NCBI GenBank assembly: GCA_034440615.1
Contig: JAOTOM010005148.1
Span: 341,001-405,000 of the forward strand
From: Ashinkailepas kermadecensis
Taxonomy: Eukaryota; Arthropoda; Thecostraca; Neolepadidae
Direction: 5' to 3'
Length of the DNA: 64,000 bases
The position numbers were made by a program, and so were the translations under genes. Below, in pieces: positions 37,595-47,673 of this stretch. The notes below the pieces were generated by a model. The model did not search any database. It was not told the origin of the DNA and worked only from the letters and a program-made list of their open reading frames with translations. Positions within the stretch are counted from its first letter, which is position 1. Each line of letters begins with the position of its first letter.

Positions 37595-38082
37595 CTGGCT
37601 TCTTTGGTCTGTTCTGATGCCCCCAATTTTGTGTTCAAAATAACACCTAAGTCCTTCTCCTGCTGAGTCACAGATAGTACTTGGCCACCCATCAAGTATG
37701 GAGCCTTCATATGCTGCCTACCTACATGCATGACTTTGCACTTATCAAAATTAAACTTCATTTGCCATTTTTCGGACCACTTCACTATCTCGTCTAAGTC
37801 TTTCTGCAGCAAAACCTGCTCATTGTGCCCTGTTATTGCCCTAAAGATCTTCAAATCATCCGCAAATTTCAAAACCTTACTGCTTAGGCCACATTCAATG
37901 CTATTCACATGTATAATGAACAATAGTGGCCCCAGTACCGACCCCTGGGGTACTCCACTAAGAACATTTTGCCATGATGACTTTCTACCATTTAGCATTA
38001 CTCTCTGCTGTCTATCTGAAAGCCATAACTCTATCCATTTTAGGATGCTACCTGCAATACCATGGACCTGAAGCTGCATCAT
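37564..38082 (-). pseudogene. Reverse transcriptase, catalytic middle part (CR1-like)
   Basis: In the same frame as the preceding segment after its stop codon. It contains SGVPQGSVLGPLLFIIHVN (motif B) near residues 42-60, FADDLKIF with the paired catalytic aspartates (motif C) near 73-80, and KFNFDKCKVMHVG and KDLGVILNTKL (motifs D and E). The catalytic residues are intact. The frame ends in KKALRKRRH because of a 17-bp tandem duplication at 37561-37594 that shifts the reading frame. Confidence 0.93.
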
Positions 38083-38613
38083 TTACCGTATATGGGGTAC
38101 CTTGTCAAAGGCCTTACTAAAGTCAAGATATGCTACATCAACCTGATTTCCCTGATCAAATTGTTCTGTAGCAAAATTCAAAAAGTCCAAGAGATTTGTG
38201 AGACACGATCGCCCTTTTCTAAACCCATGTTGAGTATCTTGAATCAATCTGTTTCCTTCCAGAAAACTAACTATTCTATCCTTGATAATTGATTCGAGTA
38301 CCTTGCAGACTAGGGATATGAGGCTTACTGGCCTATAGTTTTCAACTTTCCCTCTTTCTCCTTTCTTGAAAATAGGAACTACATTTGCCCGTTTCCAATC
38401 TGTAGGAATTTCATTTTGTGAAACTGATCTACAAAATATTATACTAAGTGGAATTGCCACTTCCTTTTCAGCTTCCCGCAATACCCTAGCATAAATTCTA
38501 TCAGGTCCTGCTGCCTTGTTTGGCTTTATTTTTCTGATATAATTGAAAACAATATCACTATCAATGAAATCAACATCGTGTATCTGATCACCTGTCATTG
38601 AACTGTGGTTCAC
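38083..38613 (-). pseudogene. Reverse transcriptase, N-terminal part (CR1-like)
   Basis: This 176-residue frame carries the first half of a non-LTR reverse transcriptase: KPNKAAGPDRI near residues 30-40, FKKGERGKVENYRPVSL around 90, HGFRKGRSCLTNLLDF around 130 and AYLDFSKAFDKVPH near the end. The last contains the first catalytic Asp of RT motif A. The frame ends at a TAA (38085-38083), and the next segment continues in the same frame with the expected RT sequence, so a single in-frame stop interrupts the protein. The start at 38613 is only the first Met in a truncated element and is not a true start. Confidence 0.92.
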
Positions 38614-38640
38614 GGTTGGCAGATTATGCAGACCATGCAG

Positions 38641-38729
38641 CTGTCTGAACAGCTGCCCTCACAATCACAAGTGCAGAATCACAAGTGTCGTGTGTGGGAA
38701 GGCACGCTCAGATCTTGTTCGTTTTCGTG
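38641..38729. other. Spacer between retrotransposon and polypyrimidine tract
   Basis: Includes a duplicated CACAAGTG(C/T) word at 38666-38687. It may be the 5' remnant or flank of the element. Confidence 0.4.
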
Positions 38730-39255
38730 TTTCTCTTTCTCTTTCTCTTTCTCTTTCTCTTTCTCTTTCTCTTTCTCTTTCTCTTTCTCTTTCTCTTTTC
38801 TTTCTTTATCTTTCTCTTTCTCTTTATCTTTCTCTTTATCTTTTCTTTCTCTTTCTCTGTCTCTTTCTTTTCTCTTTCTCTTTCTCTTTCTCTTTCTCTC
38901 TCTTTATCTTTATCTTTCTCTTTCTCTTTCTCTTTCTCTTTCTCTTTCTCTTTCTCTTTCTCTTTCTCTTTCTCTTTCTCTTTCTCTTTCTCTTTCTCTT
39001 TCTCTTCCTCTTTCTATCTCTTTCTCTTTCTCTTTCTCTTTCTCTTTCTCATTCTCTTTCTCTTTCTCTTTCTCATTCTCTTCTATTTCTCTTTCTCTTT
39101 CTCATTCTCATTCTCATTCTCTTTCCCTTTCTCTTTCTCTTTCTCTTCCTCTTTCTATTCATCCTTTCCTTTCCTCTTCCTTTCCCTTTCCCTTTCCCTT
39201 TCCCTTTCTCTTTCTCTTTCTCTTTCTCTTTCTCTTTCTCTTTCTCTTGCCTCTG
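38730..39255. repeat. Polypyrimidine (TTTCTC)n microsatellite, about 525 bp
   Basis: The basic unit is CTTTCT with variants CATTCT, CTTTAT, CTTCCT and CTTTCC in blocks (CTTTCC near 39180-39205, CATTCT near 39090-39118). The plus strand is almost free of G. All three forward frames are open for over 200 codons reading Ser/Leu/Phe only, which is not a protein. Long mirror-repeat pyrimidine tracts can form triplex DNA. Confidence 0.96.
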
Positions 39256-40783
39256 CCTCTGCCTCTCGCTCTCGCTTTGTGATTTCAAAGTATGGAACGT
39301 TCGGTGGTCTCCATGGTTCTTAGATGTACGGCTGGGCCACGAGAAGACCTCAATGCATAAAGAAAGATGACACACTGCGATTGAGACCTCGAATTGCGTA
39401 ACCAGGATTCGCGCACGATGCCCTGGTCTGCATCACATCACCTCCGAAAATCATCCACCACACGTGCCTGGTCTGCAGGCTAGGCAACAGCTGTATTGAT
39501 GTGTACATTACCATATATAACAAGCAAACACGTTCCATTGTCAGCGACAGCATTGCTGAGCCTCACTGCCATCAGCCCTCCCAGCTGCTAATTACCCACG
39601 CAATGCAGTGGATGTATCGCTTGCCGGAGGTAACGGTCGTTCAAGTCTGATGCGCTTGACCTTCACCTGTGCCTTTGGCGTTGTCGGTCAGTCCGGCGAC
39701 AATGCGAGCGATCACCAGAGCGTGCAGACGCCGTGTCGGCCATCGGCCGGATCGCCGCAGCCGTGACAGGGGTCGTCACCAGAGGTGGCAAATGCCCAAC
39801 ATTCCGGAACCGAAGCCAGGGCGCACCCGGTCCGCTATGGCAAACCCCGGTGGGGTCCCGGCCAAAATGCACTGAAGCACGGTCAAATGACCGGTTGTAC
39901 AATATATGTTTTTGGCATATAATTTAGCACCGTTCTGTTTTTTTCTGTTCAATTGAAGTCACATACGCAATTCACATAATGTTTGAAGGCCTTGTCCACT
40001 CTCGAAACACGAATTGAATATGCGCCTCTTATCACGACTTCCTTTTTGTATTAGCATGTATCCACAGTCAACAACATGATGGTCGCCAACACTGCTTAGA
40101 ATGCGTAGGTCAATACCCCTTTCTATCCCTTGCATCCTCATTCGAAGAAAACAGCTAATTTGAGGCTATCATGCTTTGATTTATTCAATGCCCAATAATC
40201 TGCAAAATGCTACACTATCCATTTTATAACCATACGACACCACTATCAGATTAATGACTCCGCACTGCAATTCCAAAGTCTACAAACGTCACCATAATCC
40301 ACCATAAAAGCAACATAGATTGCTTACCTTACTATCATTTGCTGTGCCGCTTTCCTCAGCGGGCACTCTTTGATTATGTTTATTTGGTGTTGACTGTAAG
40401 CTGCCTAGCATAATCAACAAGTCAAGTAACCATTAGTGTTCACAATATAGAGCAACGAACCGACAAAAGACACCAGGCGTGGAAATTGCTGCCCACTGAC
40501 ACCACATCCACCCACAATAGTTGCAAGCATCATTAAGCAAGGATGGCTGAAAAGAAGCTAGCCTAGCAACAACTACGAGAATGCGAGGCCACAATTTCAC
40601 AACTTTCTTCAGCCTTGGAAGCTAAGTATTAATCCTTGTGCTTTAGCACAGTTTCTATTTTAATATTTTGTTATTCGCTATTGAAACTTACCATTAAAAA
40701 GAGTTGCTTTTCAAAACTGAGCTTATATTTGCCTGCATTGTGAGTGAACAACTTTTGAAGACAATTATTAAAGACATTGCTTA
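39256..40783. other. Unassigned; CpG-rich patch at 39660-39890
   Basis: No gene recognised. A small CpG-dense patch at 39660-39890 has overlapping ORFs without a domain. The rest is AT-rich. Confidence 0.4.
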
Positions 40784-40967
40784 TGGGGCGGGGATGGCCG
40801 AGTGGTTGAGGTGTTAAGCTCTGGGTACCAAAGGTCCCGAGTTCAACAATCGCACTATTCGGGACATTTCCCAATCCCGCGGCCCACCGGCGAAACAGTG
40901 TGGGCGGCGCCATTAGCCGTGATCATGCATAAAGTGCGTCGAGAACAACCCAATAAACAAACAAGAC
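40784..40967 (+). mobile_element. tRNA-Leu-like SINE, family 2
   Basis: The head resembles a class II (Leu/Ser-type) tRNA: A-box-like TGGCCGAGTGGTTGAGG (40795-40811), a long D-arm and TTAAGCTCTGGGTACC, then a degenerate B-box GAGTTCAACAATC. The body has GGGCGGCGCCATTAGCC and the tail AAAGTGCGTCGAGAACA, ending in AATAAACAAACAAGAC, a simple A-rich tail. The GGCGGCGCCAT...AGTGCGTCG part matches the body of SINE family 1 (25.3 and 47.7 kb), so two different tRNA heads share one 3' domain. Confidence 0.7.
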
Positions 40968-41546
40968 ATTACTTATACAAGCACAAATACAAAAACATTG
41001 GTATTGCTTCATCATCTTAAACCATGTGGTGCAATACTAGTCTCATTAGTTGTAACCATCAATTGGCCAATGACGCCTGGCCACTGGCGGATCCAGGGGG
41101 GGGCATTCCGGGCATGCCCCCCAAGCGCTTCAAAGGGGGGGCCCATAGTGTCTTTTGCCCCCCCCCAAAAAAAAAACAAACCAACAAAAGTAAACTAAAC
41201 TAAAATGCAGTAACCTTTGCTGAGGTTAAAAAATAGCGTTCCGGGTCAAATAATCTCCAATTTTAAAGGTATTTTGTTATCATTGTTTGGAAGCATAATC
41301 TGGTAGCATAGTAAATTCTGACACATCAAGGGTTCTATGCTGTTGAAGTTCTGCTTACAGCAAGAGATGACGAAATCAGCAGTTTCATTATTCCTTCGTC
41401 AGTTAGGTTCATGAAGTTTGTTTAGCCAGTAAGGGGCAAGCGGACCCAGTGAGCCAAATTTCGAAAGCGGAATTTGAACAGGATGTTTTGTGCGAGTGAC
41501 CAGTTGAGCCCAGTTGAGCAGCATGTTTCGTATGTTGGTGTTGGGG

Positions 41547-42579
41547 CAAGGCCATATCACTCGCACGTCCGGCGGTCCGCGCCAACTTCGCATGTCCGGG
41601 GGGGCAGATGTCTGTCCCCCATAAGATCTCGAGAACTATGCTAGGTAGCGACAAACGGAAAACGGCTTTGGATAGCTGGGGACAAGCGCTATCGAAAGTA
41701 TTTCGGTCATTTTCTCGCTCAGGTCAATATTTAGGTCACTGGGTCATCATATGTCAAATTCGACCAGATCGGGTGGGACCTTCAGATATTGGCACATATC
41801 TCAGGACCTGTAACAGATAGAAACAAACTGTAAATGCTATTCGACAGCCCTTGAAATGTGCTATCGACATACGCTGTGTAATTTAAGGTCAGGTCAACAG
41901 ATGGGTCACCGAAACAATGACCTCAGGTCAAGGTCATGGGGTAGAGTAGGGAGGTCATGAAATATATCAATCGACACGTCTTGGCGATACAAGCACAATG
42001 ACGGCAATGTCAGCCTTCTAGCTCAATGCATTGCGACATAGTGCGCAGAAATGTGCTAGTGATTTCAGGTGACCTCAGCTGACCTTGGTGGGGCCACTGA
42101 GCAAAAATGTCAGCGATAGCATTGCGAATAGCTTCCAACTACACGCCATAACGGTTGGAGGTCATTCCGAGAGCAAATATGTAACCAGGAAACATTTGGA
42201 TATTTTTCCATAGGCCTATAATGGGTAAGCCATGGTCACGACCTGACCTCAGGTCAACGCTACGAAAAAACCGTGAGATACATATTATAGAGCCTGATAA
42301 GATCATGACGTGATATAAGTTTGAAATCAATCGCCCAATTATTGTGGAAGTGATGCCACCTAGAACTCGGAGGGACGTTAGGTCACTTCGCCTGACCTGG
42401 TGACCTGACTTGAGATGACCCAGGGTCAAAAAATTATGAGGATATGCGGAAAAGACGAATGAGCAGCCATGCGAGGTTTGGCCTTGCTAACCCGATTAGT
42501 ATGGCGGCAAAGTAGGAAAAACCGCAGGGGGGGCAGATATCTGCCCCCCCCCCGGACGTGCGCGGGATATAGCCATATA
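41547..42579. mobile_element. Nested MITE, about 1.03 kb, with G-rich terminal inverted repeats
   Basis: Both ends carry CATATC(A/C)C(T/G)CGCACGTCCGG and, further in, GTCCGGGGGGGCAGAT(G/A)TCTG followed by a C-run, in inverted orientation (left from 41547, right up to 42579). The left end has an extra 20-odd bases between the two blocks. The decamer GGTGTTGGGG flanks the element on both sides (41537-41546 and 42580-42589) and may be a target-site duplication. The interior has many AGGTCA/TGACCT words and no ORF of note, so it is non-autonomous. Confidence 0.65.
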
Positions 42580-42597
42580 GGTGTTGGGGTTGCTAAG

Positions 42598-42650
42598 ATG
42601 AAGAGACAGGCTACATTGACTGATTTTTTCAAGAAGAATAGCAAGAGGAG
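42598..42650 (+). CDS. Candidate first exon of a hAT-like transposase with N-terminal PIP-box
   Basis: The ATG at 42598 opens 18 residues reading MKRQATLTDFFKKNSKRR. QATLTDFF matches the PCNA-interacting (PIP-box) consensus Q-x-x-L/I/M-x-x-F-F exactly and is followed by basic residues. From family knowledge, short N-termini of this kind precede the TTF-type or MYM-type zinc finger in some hAT-like transposases and related domesticated genes. Codon 18 is split by AG|GTATGT (donor GT at 42651), a strong splice donor; read through, a stop comes five codons later. No second exon follows before the next element begins at 42794, so the gene is truncated. Confidence 0.4.
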
Positions 42651-42732
42651 GTATGTATTTATATCCTGAATAAGAGATAACTGGTGGGTTTGCATGTAGG
42701 GGAGATTCGGGTGGTAGGACCGGGCTATCAAA

Positions 42733-42785
42733 GTTTAAGGGTATTATTGCAGTTTAAGGTATCTACGAGACAAGTTTTACACATA
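42733..42785. repeat. Segment shared with the 26-kb tandem repeat
   Basis: GGGTATTATTGCAGTTTAAG followed by GACAAGTTTTACACATA resembles 26056-26102 and 26110-26155. It sits just left of the second MITE. Confidence 0.55.
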
Positions 42786-42793
42786 CCCTCATG

Positions 42794-43100
42794 CACTGGA
42801 AGATCCAGGGAGGGGCCATTCCGGACATGGCCCCCGAAGCGCTTAAAAGGGGGGCCATAGTGTCTTTTGCCCCCCCCCCGAAACCAACAGAAGTGAACTA
42901 AATTAAAATGCAGTAACCTTTGCGCAGGTTAAAAAAATAGCGTCTGGATGAAAGAATCTCCAATTTTAAAGGATTTTCAAAAAAATATATAATTGTTTGG
43001 AAGCCAGTATAGTAGCATTTAGTAGATTCTGACACACATCGAGGGTTCCATGCTGATCAAGTTCTGCTTACAGCAAGAGTTGACAAAATCGGATCCGCCA
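42794..43100. mobile_element. hAT-like MITE, about 305 bp
   Basis: Left end CACTGGAAGATCCAGGGAGG and right end CGGATCCGCCAGTG form imperfect terminal inverted repeats. The body matches 41083-41380 nearly base for base with small indels, but here the 3' inverted end follows directly after TACAGCAAGAGTTGACAAAATC-like sequence. That is the structure of an internally deleted derivative. Flanking octamers CCCTCATG and TCCACGTG match at only five positions, so the target duplication is uncertain. Confidence 0.65.
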
Positions 43101-43279
43101 GTGTCCACGTGCACGAACGTTGACGTGGTACAAGACGTTGAACGTGAACGTGAACGTTTTGGTAAACAAGAACAAAAATCCGGTAACATAGAAACGGTGG
43201 AGGTAGGCTGGGGCCCCATACACAGGAAATTATGCTGTCAATTACTATTTTACTTTTTATTTTATTTTAATTTTAATTA

Positions 43280-43500
43280 TTATTTTTTAAATGGGCCCCT
43301 TTGCCAAATAGTGGTCGAAATCCGGTGCTTTTAACCAAAAATAGTGGGAGAATGGGCATCCTCCAAATCCGTTCGACCCCTCCCCTGATGCAATTCCTAG
43401 GTACGCCACTGGAGGAGGGGAGGGGGGGGGCTGACGCCGAAGACCGAAAGTTGTCCCCCCCACCCCAAACCGGTGGGCTAGGTCCGTCAGTGCGCCTGGC
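43280..43500 (-). mobile_element. Transposon termini, hAT-like, tail to tail
   Basis: Read on the minus strand, CCAGTGGCGTACCTAGGAAT ends at 43411 and is a typical end of a hAT-like or similar element. Immediately right, GGAGGGGAGGGGGGGGCTGA up to a C-run at 43456-43462 and CCAAACCGGTGGGCTAGG look like another G-rich end. No transposase and no matching second ends were identified, so limits are approximate. Confidence 0.45.
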
Positions 43501-43918
43501 TGCAGTCATATTATATCGTTCGATATGTGGTGAAACCAATTGAAGCATTTGTCTTGATAGCAATTGCAAATCGTACTTTTGAAACAAAACAAAAAATAAT
43601 ATTTGTGGGTGATACGAATTATTGACTGATCTATTTGATGATCTGCTGTTTTGAACAATTAGCATGTGAAATAATGTGAAATTATTTAAGAATGTATCTT
43701 CAGATTGTTGAATGCCGAATGCATGTCGGATGGAATGTCGACATGGACCTAATCGTGTACATGATCATTCAATTTTCATAAAACATCTGCATTGACATTT
43801 TTCATTTATACTCGGGATTTCGGTCCTTACCTTTGCCACCTGTAGTCGTCACCACACGTGTTCCCTTACCATTCTGTCACTGTAACTAATTCGTGACGCC
43901 ACTCTGCCAGTCCGCCTG
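43501..43918. other. Unassigned AT-rich spacer
   Basis: No feature recognised before the large minisatellite. Confidence 0.4.
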
Positions 43919-46255
43919 TTGGCGGGAGTGTCCCGGTGTCTGATGGCGGGAGTGTCCCGGTGCCTGATGGCGGGAGTGTCCCGGCGCCTGTTGGCGGGAG
44001 TGTCCCAGTGCCTGTTGGCGGGAGTGTCCCGGTGTCTGATGGTGGGAGTGTCCCAGTGCCTGATGGCGGGAGTGTCCCGGTGCCTGTTGGCGGGAGTGTC
44101 CCGGTGCCTGTTGGCGGGAGTGTCCCGGTGCCTGATGGCGGGAGTGTCACAGTGCCTGATGGCGGGAGTGTCCCGGTGCCTGATGGCGGGAGTGTCCCAG
44201 TGTCTGATGGTGGGAGTGTCCCAGTGCCTGATGGCGGGAGTGTCCCGGTGCCTGTTGGCGGGAGTGTCACAGTGCCTGATGGCGGGAGTGTCCCGGTGCC
44301 TGTTGGCGGGAGTGTCCCGGCGCCTGTTGGCGGGAGTGTCCCAGTGCCTGATGGCGGGAGTGTCCCGGTGCCTGATGGCGGGAGTGTCCCGGTGCCTGTT
44401 GGCGGGAGTGTCCCAGTGTCTGATGGTGGGAGTGTCCCAGTGCCTGATGGCGGGAGTGTCCCGGTGCCTGTTGGCGGGAGTGTCCCAGTGTCTGATGGTG
44501 GGAGTGTCCCAGTGCCTGATGGCGGGAGTGTCCCGGTGCCTGTTGGCGGGAGTGTCCCGGCGCCTGTTGGCGGGAGTGTCACAGTGCCTGATGGCGGGAG
44601 TGTCCCGGTGCCTGTTGGCGGGAGTGTCCCAGTGTCTGATGGTGGGAGTGTCCCAGTGCCTGATGGCGGGAGTGTCCCGGTGTCTGATGGTGGGAGTGTC
44701 CCAGTGTCTGATGGTGGGAGTGTCCCAGTGTCTGATGGTGGGAGTGTCCCGGTGCCTGTTGGCGGGAGTTTCCCAGTGTCTGATGGCGAGTGTGTCCCAG
44801 TGTCTGATGGTGGGAGTGTCCCAGTGCCTGATGGCGGGAGTGTCCCAGTGTCTGATGGTGGGAGTGTCCCAGTGTCTGATGGTGGGAGTGTCCCGGTGCC
44901 TGTTGGCGGGAGTTTCCCAGTGTCTGATGGCGAGTGTGTCCCAGTACCTGTTGGCGGGAGTGTCCCAGTGCCTGTTGGCGGGAGTGTCCCGGTGTCTGTT
45001 GGTGGGAGTGTCCCAGTGCCTGATGGCGGGAGTGTCCCAGTGTCTGATGGTGGGAGTGTCCCAGTGTCTGATGGTGGGAGTGTCCCGGTGCCTGTTGGCG
45101 GGAGTTTCCCAGTGTCTGATGGCGAGTGTGTCCCAGTACCTGTTGGCGGGAGTGTCCCAGTGCCTGTTGGCGGGAGTGTCCCGGTGTCTGATGGTGGGAG
45201 TGTCCCAGTGCCTGTTGGCGGGAGTGTCTCGGTGCCTGTGGGCGGTAGGTCCCGGCGCCTGATGGCAGGAGGTCTCCGTTCCTGTTGGCGGGAGTGTCCT
45301 GGCGCCTGTTGGCGGGAGTGTCCCGGTGCCTGTTGGCGGGAGGTCCCGGTGCCTGATGGCGGGAGTGTCCCGGTGCCTGTTGGCGGAAGTGTCCCAGTGC
45401 CTGTTGGAGGGAGGTCCCGGTGCCTGATGGCGAGTGTGTCCCAGTGCCTGTTGGCGGGAGTGACCCAGTGTCTGTTGGCGGGAATGTCCCGGTGTTTGAT
45501 GGTTGGAGTGTCCCGGTGCCTGTTGGCGGGAGGTCCCGGTGCCTGTTGGCGGGAGTGTCCCGGTGCCTGTTGGCGGGAGTTTCCCAGTGTCTGATGGCGA
45601 GTGTGTCCCAGTACCTGTTGGCGGGAGTGTCCCAGTGCCTGTTGGCGGGAGTGTCCCGGTGTCTGATGGTGGGAGTGTCCCAGTGCCTGATGGCGGGAGT
45701 GTCCCAGTGTCTGATGGTGGGAGTGTCCCGGTGTCTGATGGCGGGAGTGTCCCAGTGCCTGTTGGCGGGAGTGTCCCGGTGTCTGATGGTGGGAGTGTCC
45801 CAGTGCCTGTTGGCGGGAGTGTCCCAGTGTCTGATGGTGGAAGTGTCCCAGTGCCTGTTGGCGGGAGTGTCCCGGTGCCTGTGGGCGGTAGGTCCCGGCG
45901 CCTGATGGCAGGAGGTCTCCGTGCCTGTTGGCGGGAGTGTCCCGGTGCCTGTTGGCGGGAGGTCCCGGTGCCTGATGGCGAGTGTGTCCCAGTGCCTGTT
46001 GGCGGGAGTGACCCAGTGTCTGTTGGCGGGTGTGTCCCAGTGCCTGATGGCGAGTGTGTCCCAGTGCCTGTTGGCGGGAGTGACCCAGTGTCTGTTGGCG
46101 GGAATGTCCCGGTGTTTGATGGTTGGAGTGTCCCGGTGCCTGTTGGCGGGAGTGTCCCGGTGCCTGTTGGCGGGAGTGTCCCGGTGCCTGTTGGCGGGAG
46201 TGTCCCGGTGCCTGTTGGCGGGAGTGTCTCGGCGCCTCATGGCAGGAGTGTCCCG
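43919..46255. repeat. 24-bp minisatellite, about 97 copies (2.3 kb)
   Basis: The unit is close to CCTGATGGCGGGAGTGTCCC followed by GGTG, with a small set of variant positions (GATGG/GTTGG, GTG/GTC, CCGG/CCAG, GGC/GGT). Blocks of several units in the same variant order recur, for example around 44740-44960 and 44880-45230, showing duplication of longer blocks. The period of 8 codons keeps several frames open on both strands: plus-strand GSVPVPDG repeats (over 550 codons) and a minus-strand frame of 817 codons reading HSRQQAPG then GTLPPTGT. The switch of motif inside one frame marks indels that a real protein would not tolerate, and flanking codons show no domain, so I do not call a gene. Confidence 0.95.
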
Positions 46256-46629
46256 ATGTTTCCATACTGGGCATATTTACTCTGTGTGGCTCGGGCCTAT
46301 CATTGTATAGGTATTCCATGCATGGTTGACTTTTCCATTACATTTGTCACCACTGCTACTGCTTTATTCGTTGCTCGAAATGCTCTTTCGAAGGTCAACG
46401 TGCACGATCACTCAACACGCATTGTGTTATGTAACCTCGACTGAATTGTGGGTGCATCCGAAACAGGCGAGCAGTGTGAGGCATTCCTTCTGCATGCACT
46501 TTGTTCTCTTAAATGGAACAGTCCAGCCCGAGATAAATGCATGAAAATGCACGCTAATATTCAGCCCACAGCCGCCTTTTTAGGCGTGTTGACATCAGAC
46601 GTACATCACCCCTCCCCTTCTGCACGGAA
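46256..46629. other. Unassigned spacer
   Basis: No feature recognised between the minisatellite and the CpG-rich block. Confidence 0.4.
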
Positions 46630-47160
46630 GTCACGCTCATGCGCTCTGAATCGCGTTCCAGCATCCGGCGAGCACGGTGGCCGTCTTTGGCTTGAAGGCT
46701 TCCGTTTGTTCTTTGTGTGGCGAGGTGGCGTGCGCGGGAGTGGCGGATTGTGCTGGATCGACCGCCGCCTGACCGCATGCAGTCTGGCGGCACAGGCGCC
46801 GCCGCGCCGCGCCGCCCACACGTTCCGTGCGGCGGCCGTGCCGCGGCCCGACTCGCCGGAACTCGGCTCAACACTCAGCTGTGTCCGGCCGACTCGGCTG
46901 TCACGCCACGGCGGCCCGGCGGCCCGGCGCCCGCCTCGGCCGGCCTGCGTACGGCACGTCACGACGCATCACGTCATGAGCGTCGCGTCACGCGCGCGTG
47001 ACGCACGTGACGTGTCACGCGCGCGTGACCTGTTGTGTGCTGCCATGTTTGTGTTACGGCGCGTGGGCCGACCGCGAGCTGCGCAGCCGGTCTGATCCCG
47101 GCTTGCCGCAACGGCCACGGTCGGTCGTCACAGCGCAGAGGCGCAGGTCCCGACCTTTGT
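46630..47160. promoter_or_regulatory. CpG-rich block with duplicated GTCACGCGCGCGTGAC palindrome
   Basis: Very CpG-dense. A perfect 16-bp palindrome GTCACGCGCGCGTGAC occurs at 46987-47002 and again at 47014-47029, separated by GCACGTGACGT, which itself contains CACGTG. CACGTCACG, CACGTCATG and CGTCACG words precede it. The alternating (CG)n core favours Z-DNA, and paired palindromes separated by 11 bases are consistent with binding sites for dimeric bZIP or bHLH factors. No adjacent gene start is convincing. Confidence 0.4.
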
Positions 47161-47673
47161 GATTGCCGGGCATATGCTGTGTGTAAGATTGGATATAGGA
47201 ACAGGAAGAATCAAATAGTTGTAGCATCGATTTGGTTATGTGAATCATAATCCGCATGGCTTTTCTCGGAAAAAAGCGAATGGAGGAGCTAACCATCTTG
47301 CATCAGGAACGTTCCCAAATCCTTATTTCAAGGAAGCTTTTTCCAAGGGCCTCATGCGGAGTGGCCGATTCCCGGAACCCCCGCAGAGTCGCGGGTACCG
47401 GAAACCACATGGAAAATGGCCGAATCCCTGACACCTCAGGGTGATGGGCGTCCGGGGAAGCTGCAGGCCGACCGATACCAGTTCATTCCGGGCGGTGAAC
47501 ATGCATTCGCGCGTCTAGCCATTCACTGACCGTCCCATGGGTGGCGGCTTTGTCACCGTGTAGTTTGTAGCGGTTCATCTGTCTCCTTTTAGTGACGGCA
47601 GATGCTGCTCATCGGTCAAATTGCTACACTTCAGGATAGACAAATACGCGATGTGAACTTTCCACCAGATTGA
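47161..47673. other. Unassigned sequence
   Basis: No gene recognised. Two overlapping 60-codon ORFs at 47240-47444 lack domains. Confidence 0.4.

Larger units (their letters stand above)
36451..38640 (-). mobile_element. CR1-like non-LTR retrotransposon, 5'-truncated and inactivated
   Basis: The element runs right to left. Its reverse-transcriptase ORF remains lie at 38613-37019 and are followed by a long 3' region. The 3' end at 36451-36475 consists of an 8-bp repeat (CATAAAGT on the plus strand), matching the habit of CR1-clade elements of ending in short tandem repeats instead of poly(A). The 3' region holds two full 166-bp tandem units and part of a third (starts 36621, 36787, 36953). 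No apurinic endonuclease domain precedes the RT, so the copy is 5'-truncated at roughly 38620-38690. The exact 5' edge and target duplication were not identified. Confidence 0.93.
41083..43100 (+). mobile_element. hAT-like DNA transposon remnant region (composite, nested)
   Basis: The left end CACTGGCGGATCCAGGGG (from 41083) and a right end GGATCCGCCAGTG (43087-43099) are inverted copies of each other. The roughly 300 bp after the left end (to about 41380) are repeated in direct orientation at 42794-43086, with the same GTGTCTTTTGCCCCC, AAATGCAGTAACCTTTGC and TACAGCAAGAG words. My reading: a longer element starts at 41083 and includes a possible first transposase exon at 42598, a 1-kb MITE jumped into it, and an internally deleted relative lies at its right. 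Most of the transposase is missing. Confidence 0.6.

Noticed and set aside
38605..39370. Forward ORFs of more than 200 codons, Phe/Leu/Ser-rich, resembling membrane proteins
   Set aside because: All three frames are open across a (TTTCTC)n tract, so the hydrophobic look is a composition artefact.
40784..40870. Functional tRNA-Leu gene
   Set aside because: The B-box is degenerate and a SINE body with an A-rich tail follows.
41083..43100. LTR retrotransposon, because of direct 300-bp repeats about 1.7 kb apart
   Set aside because: The repeats end in CACTGGCGG/CCGCCAGTG inverted termini, lack TG...CA ends, and no gag/pol, primer-binding site or polypurine tract was seen between them.
43866..46319. 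817-codon minus-strand ORF that looks like a mucin- or Pro/Thr-rich repeat protein
   Set aside because: It is wholly explained by the 24-bp tandem array; the repeat motif changes register inside the frame, plus-strand frames are just as open, and neither end carries a signal peptide or domain.
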